From contig CBDHYI010000003.1 in assembly GCA_965275915.1 (NCBI GenBank), forward strand, positions 261,775-325,774: a stretch of DNA of 64,000 bases. The letters run 5' to 3'. Under the pieces are notes generated by a model. It was given only the letters and a program-made list of their open reading frames with translations. It had not been told where the DNA came from and ran no database searches. Shown here piece by piece: positions 26,001-33,421 of this stretch; positions within the stretch are counted from its first letter, which is position 1; each line of letters opens with the position of its first letter. Source of the DNA: JBDWFY01 sp965275915 (GTDB lineage Bacteria > Pseudomonadota > Alphaproteobacteria > Rhizobiales > Stappiaceae). The translations under genes and the position numbers were made by a program.

Positions 26001-27974
26001 CAGGCTGTTGATGACCGACCCGTTCTTGGCCAGCGCACTGAGTGCAATCGTCAGGCTGCCATTGGCGTTTGTGGTGCGCACCTCACGCTCGTCATACCAG
26101 CCGCCGCCCATCGAATCCCGTTCAATGGTCTCAACCAGACCGTCCGCGCTGATCGTGGTGACATCGACACTCTGGAGAACCGCTGTCGTCAGATCATTGC
26201 CGGCATAGTTGGACTCTGTCGTCGTCTTGCTGCTGTCGGCATTGGTTACCCGGACGATCGTCTGGATACGGTCGACAACACCGTCCCCGTCATCGTCATA
26301 GCGGTTGGTGATCTGAGAGCCGTCCGAACTGGTCACCGAATGGATCGTATAGGCAATCGACCCGTCAAGCTCATAGGCGGTGATTGTCAGAACCCGGTCA
26401 CCATTGGTCTCGGTGACTTCACTTTGTTCGACCCGGTAGCCCTTTGCCTCGGCCGCCAGCGACATGTCGCCAACCGTACCCGTTGTCCCGTCAGACCGTT
26501 TGAACGTCGTCTTCCCGGTGATCACCGAGCCATCGGACAGTTCGATGTTTGTCGCGTCAGCCGTCAGGTTGATTTCCGTAATCCCGAGTTGCGTCAGGGT
26601 CTTGACCGTCGTCGAGCCGTCCACATTGGTCACAAGCACCTTGAACAGGGCAAAGGCGGCATCGGCGGCGCTCAGAATACCATCGCCATTGGTGTCGAAG
26701 ATCGACGCCAGGGCCTCGAGATCGCTGGTTGCCGTCGGATCCCACTCTGTAAAGATAAACTGCCGCTTTTCGACAATGGCGTTGTGACCGTCAGGATCAT
26801 AGAACAGTACACCGTCGCCGCTGGCCGCCCAGGCAATCCGCTCCTTCAGGCCATCACCACTCGCATCCATGAAGATCGTCGACTGATCAAGCTTCGTGAC
26901 CTTCAGACCGTCATCGTCGAGGTCTAAAATAATTGGAGTATAATTGGGACCTCCCGGTCGACTCGAACCTGCTACCGGGATGTCTTTATTGTGATTGTTC
27001 GGCGCCTCGGGGCCATAAGTGCTGCCGCCTGCATTCGGATTACCATAGGTAGAATCGCTGGGCGTTTGATTAGAAGGACTCGAAGAAGGGTAAGGACTGC
27101 CGCCCCCAGAGCTATCGTCACTGCTTGGTTTCGAACGTGGCGTTGCCGATGAGTAGTTCGGTTTCGGGGAAGGGGTCGGAAAGGAATACCCTCCTCCGCT
27201 TGATCCGTTTCCTGACCCATTGCTTGATGAGGTGCCACCGGCACCGGAGTTGGAATTGCTTCCGGAAGATGGTCCGGATGGAGAAAATCCGTTACCACCG
27301 CCCCAGTAACTTCCACCAGAAGTGCTACCATTGCCAGTCCCCTGAGAACTGGCTGACGACTGAGCTGCGCTGGAGCTTCGACCGAAGCCAGAAGCTCCTG
27401 ATCCTTGCGTGTTTTGCGGGTTGCTATTTCCATGGTTCGAAGATCCGTGACCACCACCATGTGCCGGACCAACCTCCTCCGAGTGCATTTGCTGTTCCAC
27501 GCCACCGTAGAATACACCCTCAGCCGCTGCATCTCGGTAGGTTCGTCCCAAAAAATCTGGTCCTGAGCCTAATCCGCTACTTCCGCCGCCTCTGCCAACG
27601 GGAGCAGGATACTCCCCGTTACCTATTCCTTCCGACAGATCATCATATACATCTGCCGCGAATTCCTGGTCATAAAGCTGAGGCGCGTCATTATCATATA
27701 GCTTGTCCTGCTCCGTAAAAGCTTCATCGTATCTGCGACTTATCTCATCAGTCACCGAGTCACGATCATAACCATCTGGCCCAAACTCGCGGTCAAGCTC
27801 ATCAAGGATTTCGTTTGCAATCCTGGCCTTCTGTTCGTTCCTGGCATTTTTCCGATAAAGCTCATCTGCCGACGGACCAGGCTCCGGATTTGGTGTCGCG
27901 ACATCCAAGGTTTGCTCTATCGCTTCCTGCATCTTCCTTAGGGTGTCGCTCCTAAACCTCATTCTCTCGCTCAT
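20019..27974 (-). CDS. Giant secreted RTX-type calcium-binding protein (2651 residues)
   Basis: Layout from the N-terminus: charged helical head (1-130); Gly/Ser/Asn-rich low-complexity linker (about 150-340); EF-hand/VCBS-like segment (ILDLDDDGLKV, DASGDGLKERI, FDTNGDGILSAADAA, 345-480); about 29 tandem repeats of roughly 46 residues, each with S-x-D-G-L, a D-x-D-G-D-G calcium loop and a T-V-x-x-x-D-G-S strand (about 500-1840); a DUF4214-type region (ARIYDSVLDRALDVTEVEVL and a degenerate second copy, about 1900-2150); RTX nonapeptides (GGNGNDILDGGAGDDTLYGG, about 2160-2430); and two C-terminal modules each ending D-D-F-R-F-V. No N-terminal signal peptide; the C-terminus is of the type I secretion kind. 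Likely exported as an adhesin or surface protein. No type I transporter genes are in view. Start ATG 27974 has an AGAAAGG site. Confidence 0.88.
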   Translation of the reverse strand: MSERMRFRSDTLRKMQEAIEQTLDVATPNPEPGPSADELYRKNARNEQKARIANEILDELDREFGPDGYDRDSVTDEISRRYDEAFTEQDKLYDNDAPQLYDQEFAADVYDDLSEGIGNGEYPAPVGRGGGSSGLGSGPDFLGRTYRDAAAEGVFYGGVEQQMHSEEVGPAHGGGHGSSNHGNSNPQNTQGSGASGFGRSSSAAQSSASSQGTGNGSTSGGSYWGGGNGFSPSGPSSGSNSNSGAGGTSSSNGSGNGSSGGGYSFPTPSPKPNYSSATPRSKPSSDDSSGGGSPYPSSSPSNQTPSDSTYGNPNAGGSTYGPEAPNNHNKDIPVAGSSRPGGPNYTPIILDLDDDGLKVTKLDQSTIFMDASGDGLKERIAWAASGDGVLFYDPDGHNAIVEKRQFIFTEWDPTATSDLEALASIFDTNGDGILSAADAAFALFKVLVTNVDGSTTVKTLTQLGITEINLTADATNIELSDGSVITGKTTFKRSDGTTGTVGDMSLAAEAKGYRVEQSEVTETNGDRVLTITAYELDGSIAYTIHSVTSSDGSQITNRYDDDGDGVVDRIQTIVRVTNADSSKTTTESNYAGNDLTTAVLQSVDVTTISADGLVETIERDSMGGGWYDEREVRTTNANGSLTIALSALAKNGSVINSLTETVSANGLQRVESIDEDGDGTADTVTTHTVTENADDSRTESISVKNSNASLRSSVTEDVSADNMSKTIKRDLDGDGDVDVLEELAVVVGTGGVTTSTLTVKNGDGSTRSSVKTVQSADALTKTTETDRDGDGDIDLKEVDATTINTDGSRQTTVTQTNTDGSVRSMRKTTLGADKVTSETWVDLNQNGTFETTDLVSSVVVDATTQDRTATSWTRNADGSVSAISTSVTSADGLQTTTKIDADADGDIDTTITDTTTVDTNGVATRTVQTRNQDLSLRASVSIETSADGLTTTTSTDVDGDGQIEEKVVDATVLETNGGVTRTVSRYAGDGTTLLTKTVTQESDDRRTMTLSEDVDGDGVYDRVTVAVEGTDGAKTTTVTTYNADGSVIGQTVTTVSANGLITTVKSDLDGDQIADVTSTYKTVLNADGSRTTTVDTDNPNLSDRSSVVTKVSDDGLVTTVSTDRDGDGTNERVQTDTTVLGNDGSTTRTVETRSADGSLLTRSQTVTSDDRLTVTAKTDADGDGTYDLIANTQTTLQNDGSTVTTTSLRDAVGTLRNSRTETVSDNLRSIVTETDVNGDGIVDVSASRTIADNGTVQTISSSFAADGSLQSRTRRTESDDGLSVTTESDRDGDGTYETRIEDVSVLNSNGSTTRTVDTKGQNGTLYSRSVVTVSDDGLTTTIANDFDGDGLNDRTSSRQTVIANDGSSTTTDVVKARNNSKIRSETVTVSSDGRTTTRKIDADGNGQNDEETVTVLGNDGKTTATSSYLDASGTLISKVIRTVSSAGLEGSWSIDRDGDGTVELETSDVTTLSTDGSRTRTVTHRDGQGTLLGKETYTVSDDGLQTGVDLDLDGDGTNESETDVATSFGNDGKTTISTTTHDHTGVVTGSMTRTTSGDGLEVTQTTDFSGDGHTDRETSLVRGVSGGWTETMRQYGPSALLLRSETLVVSADERLRTQTADLDGDGTADREMVTQIDLNKDETTTYTDRAGDGSKEAEITKTVSANGAREAYAFDLDADGVTDIMRETTVTYDAAGNEIRLYQETYGTDTLHFSSKTTTSANGLSSTTMVDYDGDGTDDATTVTQTTFNADGSTKTVTGDQYANGTLRSRYTEEISADGRTTTRSYDFDGDQNNDKVVVMVVKADGSQVMTETGYDDSGTVLKTFVTTTSADGLVTTILRDGITQTITRSPVDNGSYVWDNGVTSSATDTHITVSHDVDAQGLETWTMAATVNGVTTSFEARLDSAAKARILEEAARIYDSVLDRALDVTEVEVLVQYVTNGQLDLSGLAGALLSSDEYTTRYGTLNDAEFINRTFQHTFGRAPSLDELDEHLDDLAGGTVTRAALVAELAESSEHLVVGNGRGATNNVDVFLLPVTFERNTDVSHWERVVESVVGVVHDRQATATELSNYVDRLTDGTDTLDDIVTELLGGTGTTASLNGLTGAALVERAFLNGFGRYPTDQELQTWQDNLSSGSISTAMFAAAIANSVEYWSLDTQRGTVGNDTLTGADHKDRLLGGNGNDILDGGAGDDTLYGGDGDDRLRGSAGEDTLYGGDGNDNIYDSGSVLSGNLYKFSDDTMYGGEGSDWLYGDAVETGGDFFVGGDDVLIGGSGEDFIHGDAIYGLRGTARGGNDILMGGKGNDWLFGDVGLEGPITGTATAGDDELFGGDGDDWLIGDSAVRLAGFARGGNDILIGGAGNDKLYGDVGGFDRHVIRGSAVAGDDELFGGAGDDQLYGDTNGSILATARGGDDTLNGGEGNDLLYGDAPGVASTATRGDDTFIFDVNFGNDTIGDFSAGAGSQDVIELSGIQGLSSYTEVLAKAADNGTDTTMTLDADNSITLKGVLVSELHEDDFRFVQTGIEATADTLVGTVNHDKLLGLSGNDTLNGATGNDILDGGSDDDSLTGGLGDDVFIFREADFGHDTVTDFEAGMSGGDVIEFDTAVFGAYADLLAAAADDGTDTTITIDVDSSVVLKNAVIADLHTDDFRFV
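22450..26450 (-). repeat. Tandem coding repeats, about 138-bp units, in the giant RTX gene
   Basis: Approximate limits. About 29 units each encode around 46 residues with the calcium loop D-x-D-G-D-G. Codon usage differs between units, so the DNA repeats are diverged and no recent amplification is apparent. Confidence 0.8.
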
Positions 27975-28033
27975 ACGGTCACGCCTTTCTAAAGTAACAG
28001 AGTTCTAATATTTTTGCGGAAACAAAAATAAAA

Positions 28034-28948
28034 CTATTCTTTCCGAATCGCGCAAAGTTCGATTGAATACAATTTATTATTATGTATTATTTTTGCGCTA
28101 CATAGAAAATTCTCAAGTAACGAATCATAATTACTTATCTCTTGAGATTCGAGTTTATTTGTTATTTTGTCCAAACAGGTGACAACAGCCTCCCCGGAGT
28201 CGCAAATAGATTGCTGGAAGTAATCATCCCAAAATTCTACTTCTTTGGATTGGATGAATCTCTCCGCTTGAGAAAGTTCGCTAACATATCTTTCGATGTA
28301 CACCGGACTCCAAAGTGATCTTACGATGCTACGGAGCGACCGAACTCTGTTGTTTCTCGCGTAAATATTGTTTTCCGATAATGCATAAAATTTGTAGCGT
28401 AATGCTGACAGAACGAAATTCTCCTTTTCAAAGACACAAAACTTTTCATTAAATTCGGAAAATTTTGTAAAGTATTCCTTGAACTCATTACGTTGATTCA
28501 AATCATCTGTCTGATATATTAAAAGCACATATGCATATCTATTTAAGATCAGATCGAATAAATACTTATTTTTTTCAACGAATTCGATATTCTGATCATA
28601 GCTGATCCTATCAAGATTCTCTAAGAATTTGATATATTCTTCGGTTTTCTGCTTAATCCCGTCTTCATACGGCTGGTTATTCTTCCATCTCTCACTGCTT
28701 ACATCAATTGTCACTGAATTTTCGGAGCATGTTTCGGCGCCGGCACCAGTTGGAAACAATAGGAATGCGCCATACAGAAACAATACGTGTACACAAAGCA
28801 CCATTTGCAACTTAACCGATATAACACGGGCGCAAGCGATACCTATTTCTGTTATCACAGTCCAAATTTTATTCACGTTATTGTCCTCAAAATTAGTTCT
28901 CTGTGACGTTGATTTTCTGCTCACTCGGCGTACTGAAAGAATGGCCAC
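28034..28948 (-). CDS. AT-rich hypothetical exported protein
   Basis: A frame of 304 residues. A hydrophobic segment (MVLCVHVLFLYGAFLLF) followed by G-A-G-A-E-T looks like a signal peptide, so the true start may be an internal codon nearer to it (for example the Met at about residue 48). The mature part is helical, rich in Lys, Glu, Asn and Tyr, with four or more Cys, and has no recognised family. Base composition is clearly more AT-rich than the backbone, suggesting acquisition from elsewhere. Directly follows the promoter side of the giant RTX gene and could be co-transcribed with the next small membrane protein. Confidence 0.6.
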   Translation of the reverse strand: MAILSVRRVSRKSTSQRTNFEDNNVNKIWTVITEIGIACARVISVKLQMVLCVHVLFLYGAFLLFPTGAGAETCSENSVTIDVSSERWKNNQPYEDGIKQKTEEYIKFLENLDRISYDQNIEFVEKNKYLFDLILNRYAYVLLIYQTDDLNQRNEFKEYFTKFSEFNEKFCVFEKENFVLSALRYKFYALSENNIYARNNRVRSLRSIVRSLWSPVYIERYVSELSQAERFIQSKEVEFWDDYFQQSICDSGEAVVTCLDKITNKLESQEISNYDSLLENFLCSAKIIHNNKLYSIELCAIRKE

Positions 28949-28982
28949 TATTTGATGATTTGTTTTCCACCTCGCGTTCCAT

Positions 28983-29282
28983 CTATTTCTCTAAATCAAC
29001 CCAGATCCCCAGTGATTTATAAACGCTGGCGACCGATTTAAGACCTGTGGCATATGAAGACCACTCCAAATACTTTGAATTATAAGTCTTTGAGAGTGTA
29101 TAAGAAGCAATTCTAGAAAATACTCCATAAAGAATACTGAAGAATTGCAGAACCAATAAACCTGCAGCTAGATAATATACATACTTTTCTTTTGTTATAT
29201 AAAATATATATACCGACAATACCAATGCTATCAGACAAAATATCGAGAATATAATTATATTATTATTAGTGGATCGACTCAT
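28983..29282 (-). CDS. Small two-helix membrane protein, AT-rich
   Basis: A 99-residue protein with two predicted transmembrane helices (IIIFSIFCLIALVLSVYIFYI, about 9-30, and YYLAAGLLVLQFFSILYGVF, about 36-56) and a cytoplasmic or periplasmic tail containing SYATGLKSVASVYKSLGIW. No family is recognised with certainty. Lies 34 bp upstream of the exported-protein gene on the same strand, so a two-gene unit is plausible. Same AT-rich composition. Confidence 0.6.
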   Translation of the reverse strand: MSRSTNNNIIIFSIFCLIALVLSVYIFYITKEKYVYYLAAGLLVLQFFSILYGVFSRIASYTLSKTYNSKYLEWSSYATGLKSVASVYKSLGIWVDLEK

Positions 29283-29593
29283 TAATACTTAGCTCTCTGT
29301 CATTTTTCGTGTGTAAAATTCATTTTGCTCTGTCCAATTGAAGTACCAAGTCGAAGCAACATCGGTCTCGTCTGCCATTTACTTCTCCAAAGACATCAGC
29401 AACATATCGTGAATATCGTAGAGAACGATATTTTGTGGGTTTTCCGTGCAAAAAGGCTCTCCAACGAATGTTGGAATATTGTGATTTATCCTGTCATTCT
29501 CTGCAAACCACACAGAGGTGCCCTGCTTTTTAAATCTCTTAGAATTCTATCCGACATAGAATGTCTCTGCGTATGTACTTGTGAAGGGAAATT
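29283..29593. other. AT-rich intergenic stretch without a convincing gene
   Basis: A 90-codon plus-strand frame exists here, but it lacks a ribosome-binding site, and its composition and content do not resemble a protein. The stretch probably holds the promoter for the leftward AT-rich pair. Confidence 0.5.
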
Positions 29594-30205
29594 CTAGAAA
29601 TTTGACTTCAGGGTGTTTTTTAAATCAATTGCATTCATTCTTGAGATATATTCTTTCGGGGAAGCATCCAAATAGAAATACAAAGACACAAGAAAGCACT
29701 TTTCAATATTTCCAACATTATCCTCTATGTAAACGGCGTCTATACGCCCACCGCTCACGGCTGTATCAAAATAATTGCAGCCTTGATCAATTTTAAAATG
29801 ATCAATATTACTCCTCACCGCAGACCGGCTCTTGATATCTTCAAAATTCTCTGCTTTGGCAAATACGATTGTCAGCTCATTCCTAAAATCACCCCTGCTG
29901 GGTGCTCGATATATTTTCAAGTATCTGTGATTTCTCGAAATATTTTCCGCCATTCGACGGATGGCTTTGCATCTATCTTGATCGTTTTCTTTTAATTCAT
30001 CCAAGCAATTCAATAGTATTATAGAAACCTGTTGTGTACTGATCGCTCCTTCACTTGAATTCCGATCAGAATTCACTTCACCTTCTGCAGCCAATATTTG
30101 ATTGTGGGGACCGAAGTACAGCGCAAGCACTAAAACAAGTGCACCTATTATAACTTTTGACACCTGTGATGCGCGTAAGCATCTAATTGCTAAATTTGAT
30201 GCCAT
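29594..30205 (-). CDS. AT-rich exported protein, weakly DUF2927-like
   Basis: A 203-residue protein with a signal peptide (VIIGALVLVLALYFGP, cleavage near I-L-A-A-E). Mature part: an early Cys (LLNCLDEL), a helical region, ELTIVFAKAENFEDI and a later block DAVYIEDNVGNIEKCFLVSLYFYLDASP. The strand-Cys-helix arrangement near the end recalls DUF2927 proteins, but the similarity is loose and the usual Glu pair is not obvious. Periplasmic or secreted. Part of the AT-rich cargo set. Confidence 0.6.
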   Translation of the reverse strand: MASNLAIRCLRASQVSKVIIGALVLVLALYFGPHNQILAAEGEVNSDRNSSEGAISTQQVSIILLNCLDELKENDQDRCKAIRRMAENISRNHRYLKIYRAPSRGDFRNELTIVFAKAENFEDIKSRSAVRSNIDHFKIDQGCNYFDTAVSGGRIDAVYIEDNVGNIEKCFLVSLYFYLDASPKEYISRMNAIDLKNTLKSNF

Positions 30206-30309
30206 TTAAATTCACTTTTCCTGACAATATAAATAATACCAAAACGTGACAATTCTAATATGCCGCAATACTTATATAGCCGCATTTATTCGTGACTAAC
30301 GTAAGTATA

Positions 30310-30597
30310 TTATCGCTCTTTAGTCAACCTCCGATAACATAAATGCCTGGTACAATTTGCCGCTGCAATGAAATGAGAAATAGCGATGTCCGCGCTCAGC
30401 GCATGCGGTTCTCTCAGAACCCGCACGGCACCGCTGGATGCCTTTCCTGCTGCTGCCACTTGTTTTGAGGAAGGATTTAAAGCACAGCCGGCGAGTGCCA
30501 TAGATCCCAACAAACAGGGCAAAGCGTGTTTCTTATTTCCCCTTCCCACCGCTGTCGTCAAAAATCTACCATAGTGCGAGTAAACCTCTTGCATCAA
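30310..30597 (-). CDS. Possible small lipoprotein, uncertain
   Basis: A 95-codon frame contains LLGSMALAGCALNPSS, which has the form of a lipoprotein signal peptide with lipobox L-A-G-C at about residue 38. The upstream 20 residues do not look like an N-region, so an internal start would be needed, and the tail (CTRHLCYRRLTKER) looks random. Could be the remnant of a lipoprotein gene. Confidence 0.3.
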   Translation of the reverse strand: MMQEVYSHYGRFLTTAVGRGNKKHALPCLLGSMALAGCALNPSSKQVAAAGKASSGAVRVLREPHALSADIAISHFIAAANCTRHLCYRRLTKER

Positions 30598-30700
30598 CCC
30601 ATAGGGGATTTATCGAGCTGGACAGCGGTGCCGAGCTGGATAGACAAAAAGGGTGGTAAGCATTGATGGTACAGAAAATCGTGTTGCGTCCGATGCAAGG

Positions 30701-30987
30701 AAGAAGAGGGTACCCCGGCTTCGCCGACCAGGCTGTCATGAAACCGAGCCCGGCCTTCGGCACGGTCTCGGTCGTGCGGCGTCCATCCTTGGCGCGGGCG
30801 CGCTCAAGCGCGCGAGAAGGCGACCGGATCGGCGGCGCCCTCGGTCCCGGTTTCGCGCTGCTCAACCTCCTGCGGGGGCGCTGTTCACCCCGATCCGGCC
30901 AGACACTCGGTCCCGCCACGGCGCCGGCGGCCTCACCCCGCACTGCGGGCGCCGGCTGGGGCTCCTGCGGGTGTCCATTGTTTGCTT
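30701..30987. repeat. GC-rich dispersed repeat, copy 1
   Basis: Bases 30781-30987 are identical to 33021-33227 (207 bp), and similarity extends left to 30701. Contains strong palindromic segments such as GGCGCGGGCGCGC and GCGCGCTCAAGCGCGC-like pairings. It contrasts sharply with the AT-rich neighbours. Frames on both strands are open here but look like chance frames of GC-rich DNA. Just after it GATCGGTC/GACCGATC (about 30990-31010) forms a hairpin. Confidence 0.85.
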
Positions 30988-31070
30988 GATGATCGGTCTT
31001 GAGGGACCGATCAGGATCGTCCGGGCACATATAGTGAATGACCTGTGAACCGGCCAGACAGTCCGGTGCC

Positions 31071-31309
31071 TATCTGAGCCAATCGCCACGCAGACGTCCG
31101 CTACGACGGCATCCCCAATGAGATCGGAGTTTTGCTGAATTTTATCTTCCGAAGCAGTGATCCCATCAAATTGAAAACCCGAGCGTGTGACACTTCGGAC
31201 AAAAATGTTTGCTTGGCTATCCTTGTAATCGGCCTTGCCAATACTCATCATTTCCATCGTTCGTGATTGCCTCAAAGACTTTCTTTTGTGTTGCATTTAA
31301 CGTGAGCAT
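31071..31309 (-). pseudogene. Fragment of a hypothetical gene, frameshifted
   Basis: ATG 31309 with a GGAGAGG site opens MLTLNATQKKVFEAITNDG and stops after 30 codons. In the adjacent frame a protein-like sequence follows directly (FVRSVTRSGFQFDGITAS, IGDAVVADVCVAIG) until it meets the GC-rich repeat. Together they look like one broken gene cut by the repeat. No family is recognised. Confidence 0.35.
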
Positions 31310-31339
31310 CGGCCTCTCCGAAATAACCTCAATCTGAAT

Positions 31340-32146
31340 TTATTTTGTTGAATTCACGACTTTCCATCGCTCTATTAACGTCTCAAGTGTTTCGACGATC
31401 ACCATGTGATATTTTATTGCATCAACCGGCACCGCAAGCCGTCCAAAGAGGTTTAGATTCTTCAGAACCAAATACGAGAAACAGACTCTATTCCCGTGCC
31501 AACTGATATCCAGAACGCGCCTGCTGCATCGAATTAATAGAGAATAGCCATTTGTTTTCTTGTAATAATATGAAGAAGAACGAATATTGAGCACGTTTAT
31601 ATGTAGAGTATTGTCGTAAACTACTTGCTCATCAAATAGTTTAACAATATTTTTGAATCTTCGGTCTGCATCAAATCGGGTTGGTGGCGACCCTTCAAAG
31701 TATTGAAGTTGGTTCGCTTGTATGAGCCATTCGTCGGCTCGTGGCGTGGGTCTGCCCTTTTCAGCAGGTTGAAGCTTCCATCGAATACTGTGATCTTCCT
31801 CAGGCGCCTTGCCGTCGGGAATCCAGTATTGAATGGAAAGCCAAGGATAGTTGTCTCGTATGCAGCCAGGAAGATAAGGGCTCGGCCGGCCCAAAAAGTA
31901 CTCCCATGGCACTGCAAACTGATCCGGGCCAAGGTCAACGAGAAACGGCCTTTGAGGATCCAAAAGCTTTCTGCCTGGACCCATGGGCTCCACTTGCTGT
32001 TCGCTGCAAAGAGCGTCACTTTCTGCAACTTCATCGCTTAACGGACGGGTCTGCGCGTTGGCCCCCAGTGGCTGCACGAATGCGAGTAGACAGAACAAGA
32101 CCCGATACAAAAAAAAGTCGATGGCAAGAAGCCTTTGCAGCGGCAT
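31340..32146 (-). CDS. Hypothetical exported protein
   Basis: A 268-residue protein with a signal peptide (VLFCLLAFVQPLGANA, cleavage after A-N-A). The mature part is aromatic- and Pro-rich (FAVPWEYFLGRPSPYLPGC, YPWLSIQYWIPDG), with a beta-like middle and a helical C-terminus (KYHMVIVETLETLIERW). No family is recognised. Located between the two GC-rich repeats in the cargo island. Probably periplasmic. Confidence 0.65.
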   Translation of the reverse strand: MPLQRLLAIDFFLYRVLFCLLAFVQPLGANAQTRPLSDEVAESDALCSEQQVEPMGPGRKLLDPQRPFLVDLGPDQFAVPWEYFLGRPSPYLPGCIRDNYPWLSIQYWIPDGKAPEEDHSIRWKLQPAEKGRPTPRADEWLIQANQLQYFEGSPPTRFDADRRFKNIVKLFDEQVVYDNTLHINVLNIRSSSYYYKKTNGYSLLIRCSRRVLDISWHGNRVCFSYLVLKNLNLFGRLAVPVDAIKYHMVIVETLETLIERWKVVNSTK

Positions 32147-32183
32147 GATCAGATAACCTTATGTAAAGTATTGATATTTTCGC

Positions 32184-32585
32184 CTACAGGGCAATTCCGA
32201 TACCTCTAAGGCGCTTCCCGCAACATCCAATGAACTGGAAAGAATTATAGTGGGTACCGCCGTCTGCTGATTCAGATACCGGAAGAACGACCTCGATACC
32301 GAATACAGCCCGTCCAATCAGGCGATTGATCAAGGGTGAACTCTGAAGCTGATCATTCCACGCGATAAAGGAACAACAGTCCGGGTTTGAGCGATAGTAG
32401 GCTTCGGCTTGTTCTTCCGTCGACGCAACATCTTTTGCGCCCGAGCTTCCCGCTGTGTAGAGGATTGCTGTGACTATAAGCTCCTCATCAGACAGATAGC
32501 GCAGCTGCTTCCAGCAAAAGCCAGTCGCATTCAATACTAAAACCACAAGTAGAGCGACCAGGCCGACGTATTTTGCGAATCTCAT
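32184..32585 (-). CDS. Small hypothetical membrane-anchored or exported protein
   Basis: A 133-residue protein with an N-terminal hydrophobic helix (VGLVALLVVLVLNATGF). The remainder has a pair of vicinal Cys twice (PDCCSF, GCCGKR), which could form disulfides outside the cytoplasm. Upstream of the exported protein at 31340-32146 on the same strand, 37 bp apart, so probably co-transcribed. No family is recognised. Confidence 0.6.
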   Translation of the reverse strand: MRFAKYVGLVALLVVLVLNATGFCWKQLRYLSDEELIVTAILYTAGSSGAKDVASTEEQAEAYYRSNPDCCSFIAWNDQLQSSPLINRLIGRAVFGIEVVLPVSESADGGTHYNSFQFIGCCGKRLRGIGIAL

Positions 32586-32942
32586 ATAAAACGAGCCATC
32601 GTATACAAGAAATTCCCTATAATTATCAAATTTTTACATTAGCTGGTGAGCGGCTACGGGTTGGATTATAGGATCAAAAAACCCAGACGGTTCAATTGTC
32701 ATTTTTGACAACTCACGAAAATATCACAAGTCATTGGTGTATCCGGAGATAGAGAACAAATACGCCCTTTCGAGCGTATGGGCCGGATTTGAATAATTCA
32801 CAGCATGCCAGCGAACTCCATTGCAACCAAAGGTCGGACCACGCACAATTCTGGTTTTCCATTGGGCCGATTGCCTGCGAATGCGGCCGTGGAGGGTGAG
32901 GCTGTGTTCAGGGTGCTTGTCCGAGGCAATCGTTCAAAAGTT
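32586..32942. other. Intergenic stretch without a convincing gene
   Basis: It holds the likely promoter of the leftward exported-protein genes and a short hairpin TACGCCC...GCGTA near 32760. Plus-strand frames starting at 32805 and 32821 run into the GC-rich repeat and are considered chance frames. Confidence 0.5.
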
Positions 32943-33227
32943 AAGAAGAGGGCGCCCCGGCTTCGCCGACCAGGCTGTCGTGAACGAGCTCGGCCTTCGG
33001 AACGGTCTCGGCCGTGCGGTGTCCATCCTTGGCGCGGGCGCGCTCAAGCGCGCGAGAAGGCGACCGGATCGGCGGCGCCCTCGGTCCCGGTTTCGCGCTG
33101 CTCAACCTCCTGCGGGGGCGCTGTTCACCCCGATCCGGCCAGACACTCGGTCCCGCCACGGCGCCGGCGGCCTCACCCCGCACTGCGGGCGCCGGCTGGG
33201 GCTCCTGCGGGTGTCCATTGTTTGCTT
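32943..33227. repeat. GC-rich dispersed repeat, copy 2
   Basis: From 33021 on identical to copy 1; the first 78 bp differ by substitutions and a 2-bp indel. Both copies end at ATTGTTTGCTT. Copy 2 is joined to a truncated DUF2493 gene about 20 bp further on. Confidence 0.85.
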
Positions 33228-33246
33228 TATGGACGACGTGTTCCCG

Positions 33247-33421
33247 GGGAGGTCGGCGCGAGAACGAGGTTCATTGCCCGGATGGAACACGGATCGCTTT
33301 CGCCGGCGGAGCGGAGGCGCAAGACCACAGTGCCATTTGGGCTGTGCTTGATGGCATCACTGAAAATCTGGTCGACAAGGCGAAAAAACTGGGTATTCCA
33401 ATCAAAAGGATCGGGGCCTGA
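33247..33421 (+). pseudogene. Internally deleted DUF2493 gene fragment
   Basis: The frame reads RENEVHCPDG, RIAFAGGAEAQDHSAIWAVL, then jumps to GITENLVDKAKKLGIPIKRI. Against the intact gene at 18340-19254 it lacks the first 180 codons and an in-frame 213-bp block (18973-19185), which removes the core of the domain. Nucleotide identity of the retained parts is roughly 90-95 percent. It is fused at its 5' side to the GC-rich repeat, so the open frame continues upstream into non-homologous sequence. Confidence 0.8.

Noticed and set aside
22450..26450. CRISPR-like periodic repeats
   Set aside because: Units are about 138 bp, diverged and encode a repeated protein domain; there are no short identical repeats with unique spacers and no cas genes.
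23754..26927. 1057-codon plus-strand frame opposite the giant RTX gene
   Set aside because: It mirrors the repeat structure of the minus-strand gene; its translation has no domain pattern of its own and no ribosome-binding site. It is a shadow frame caused by periodic codon use.
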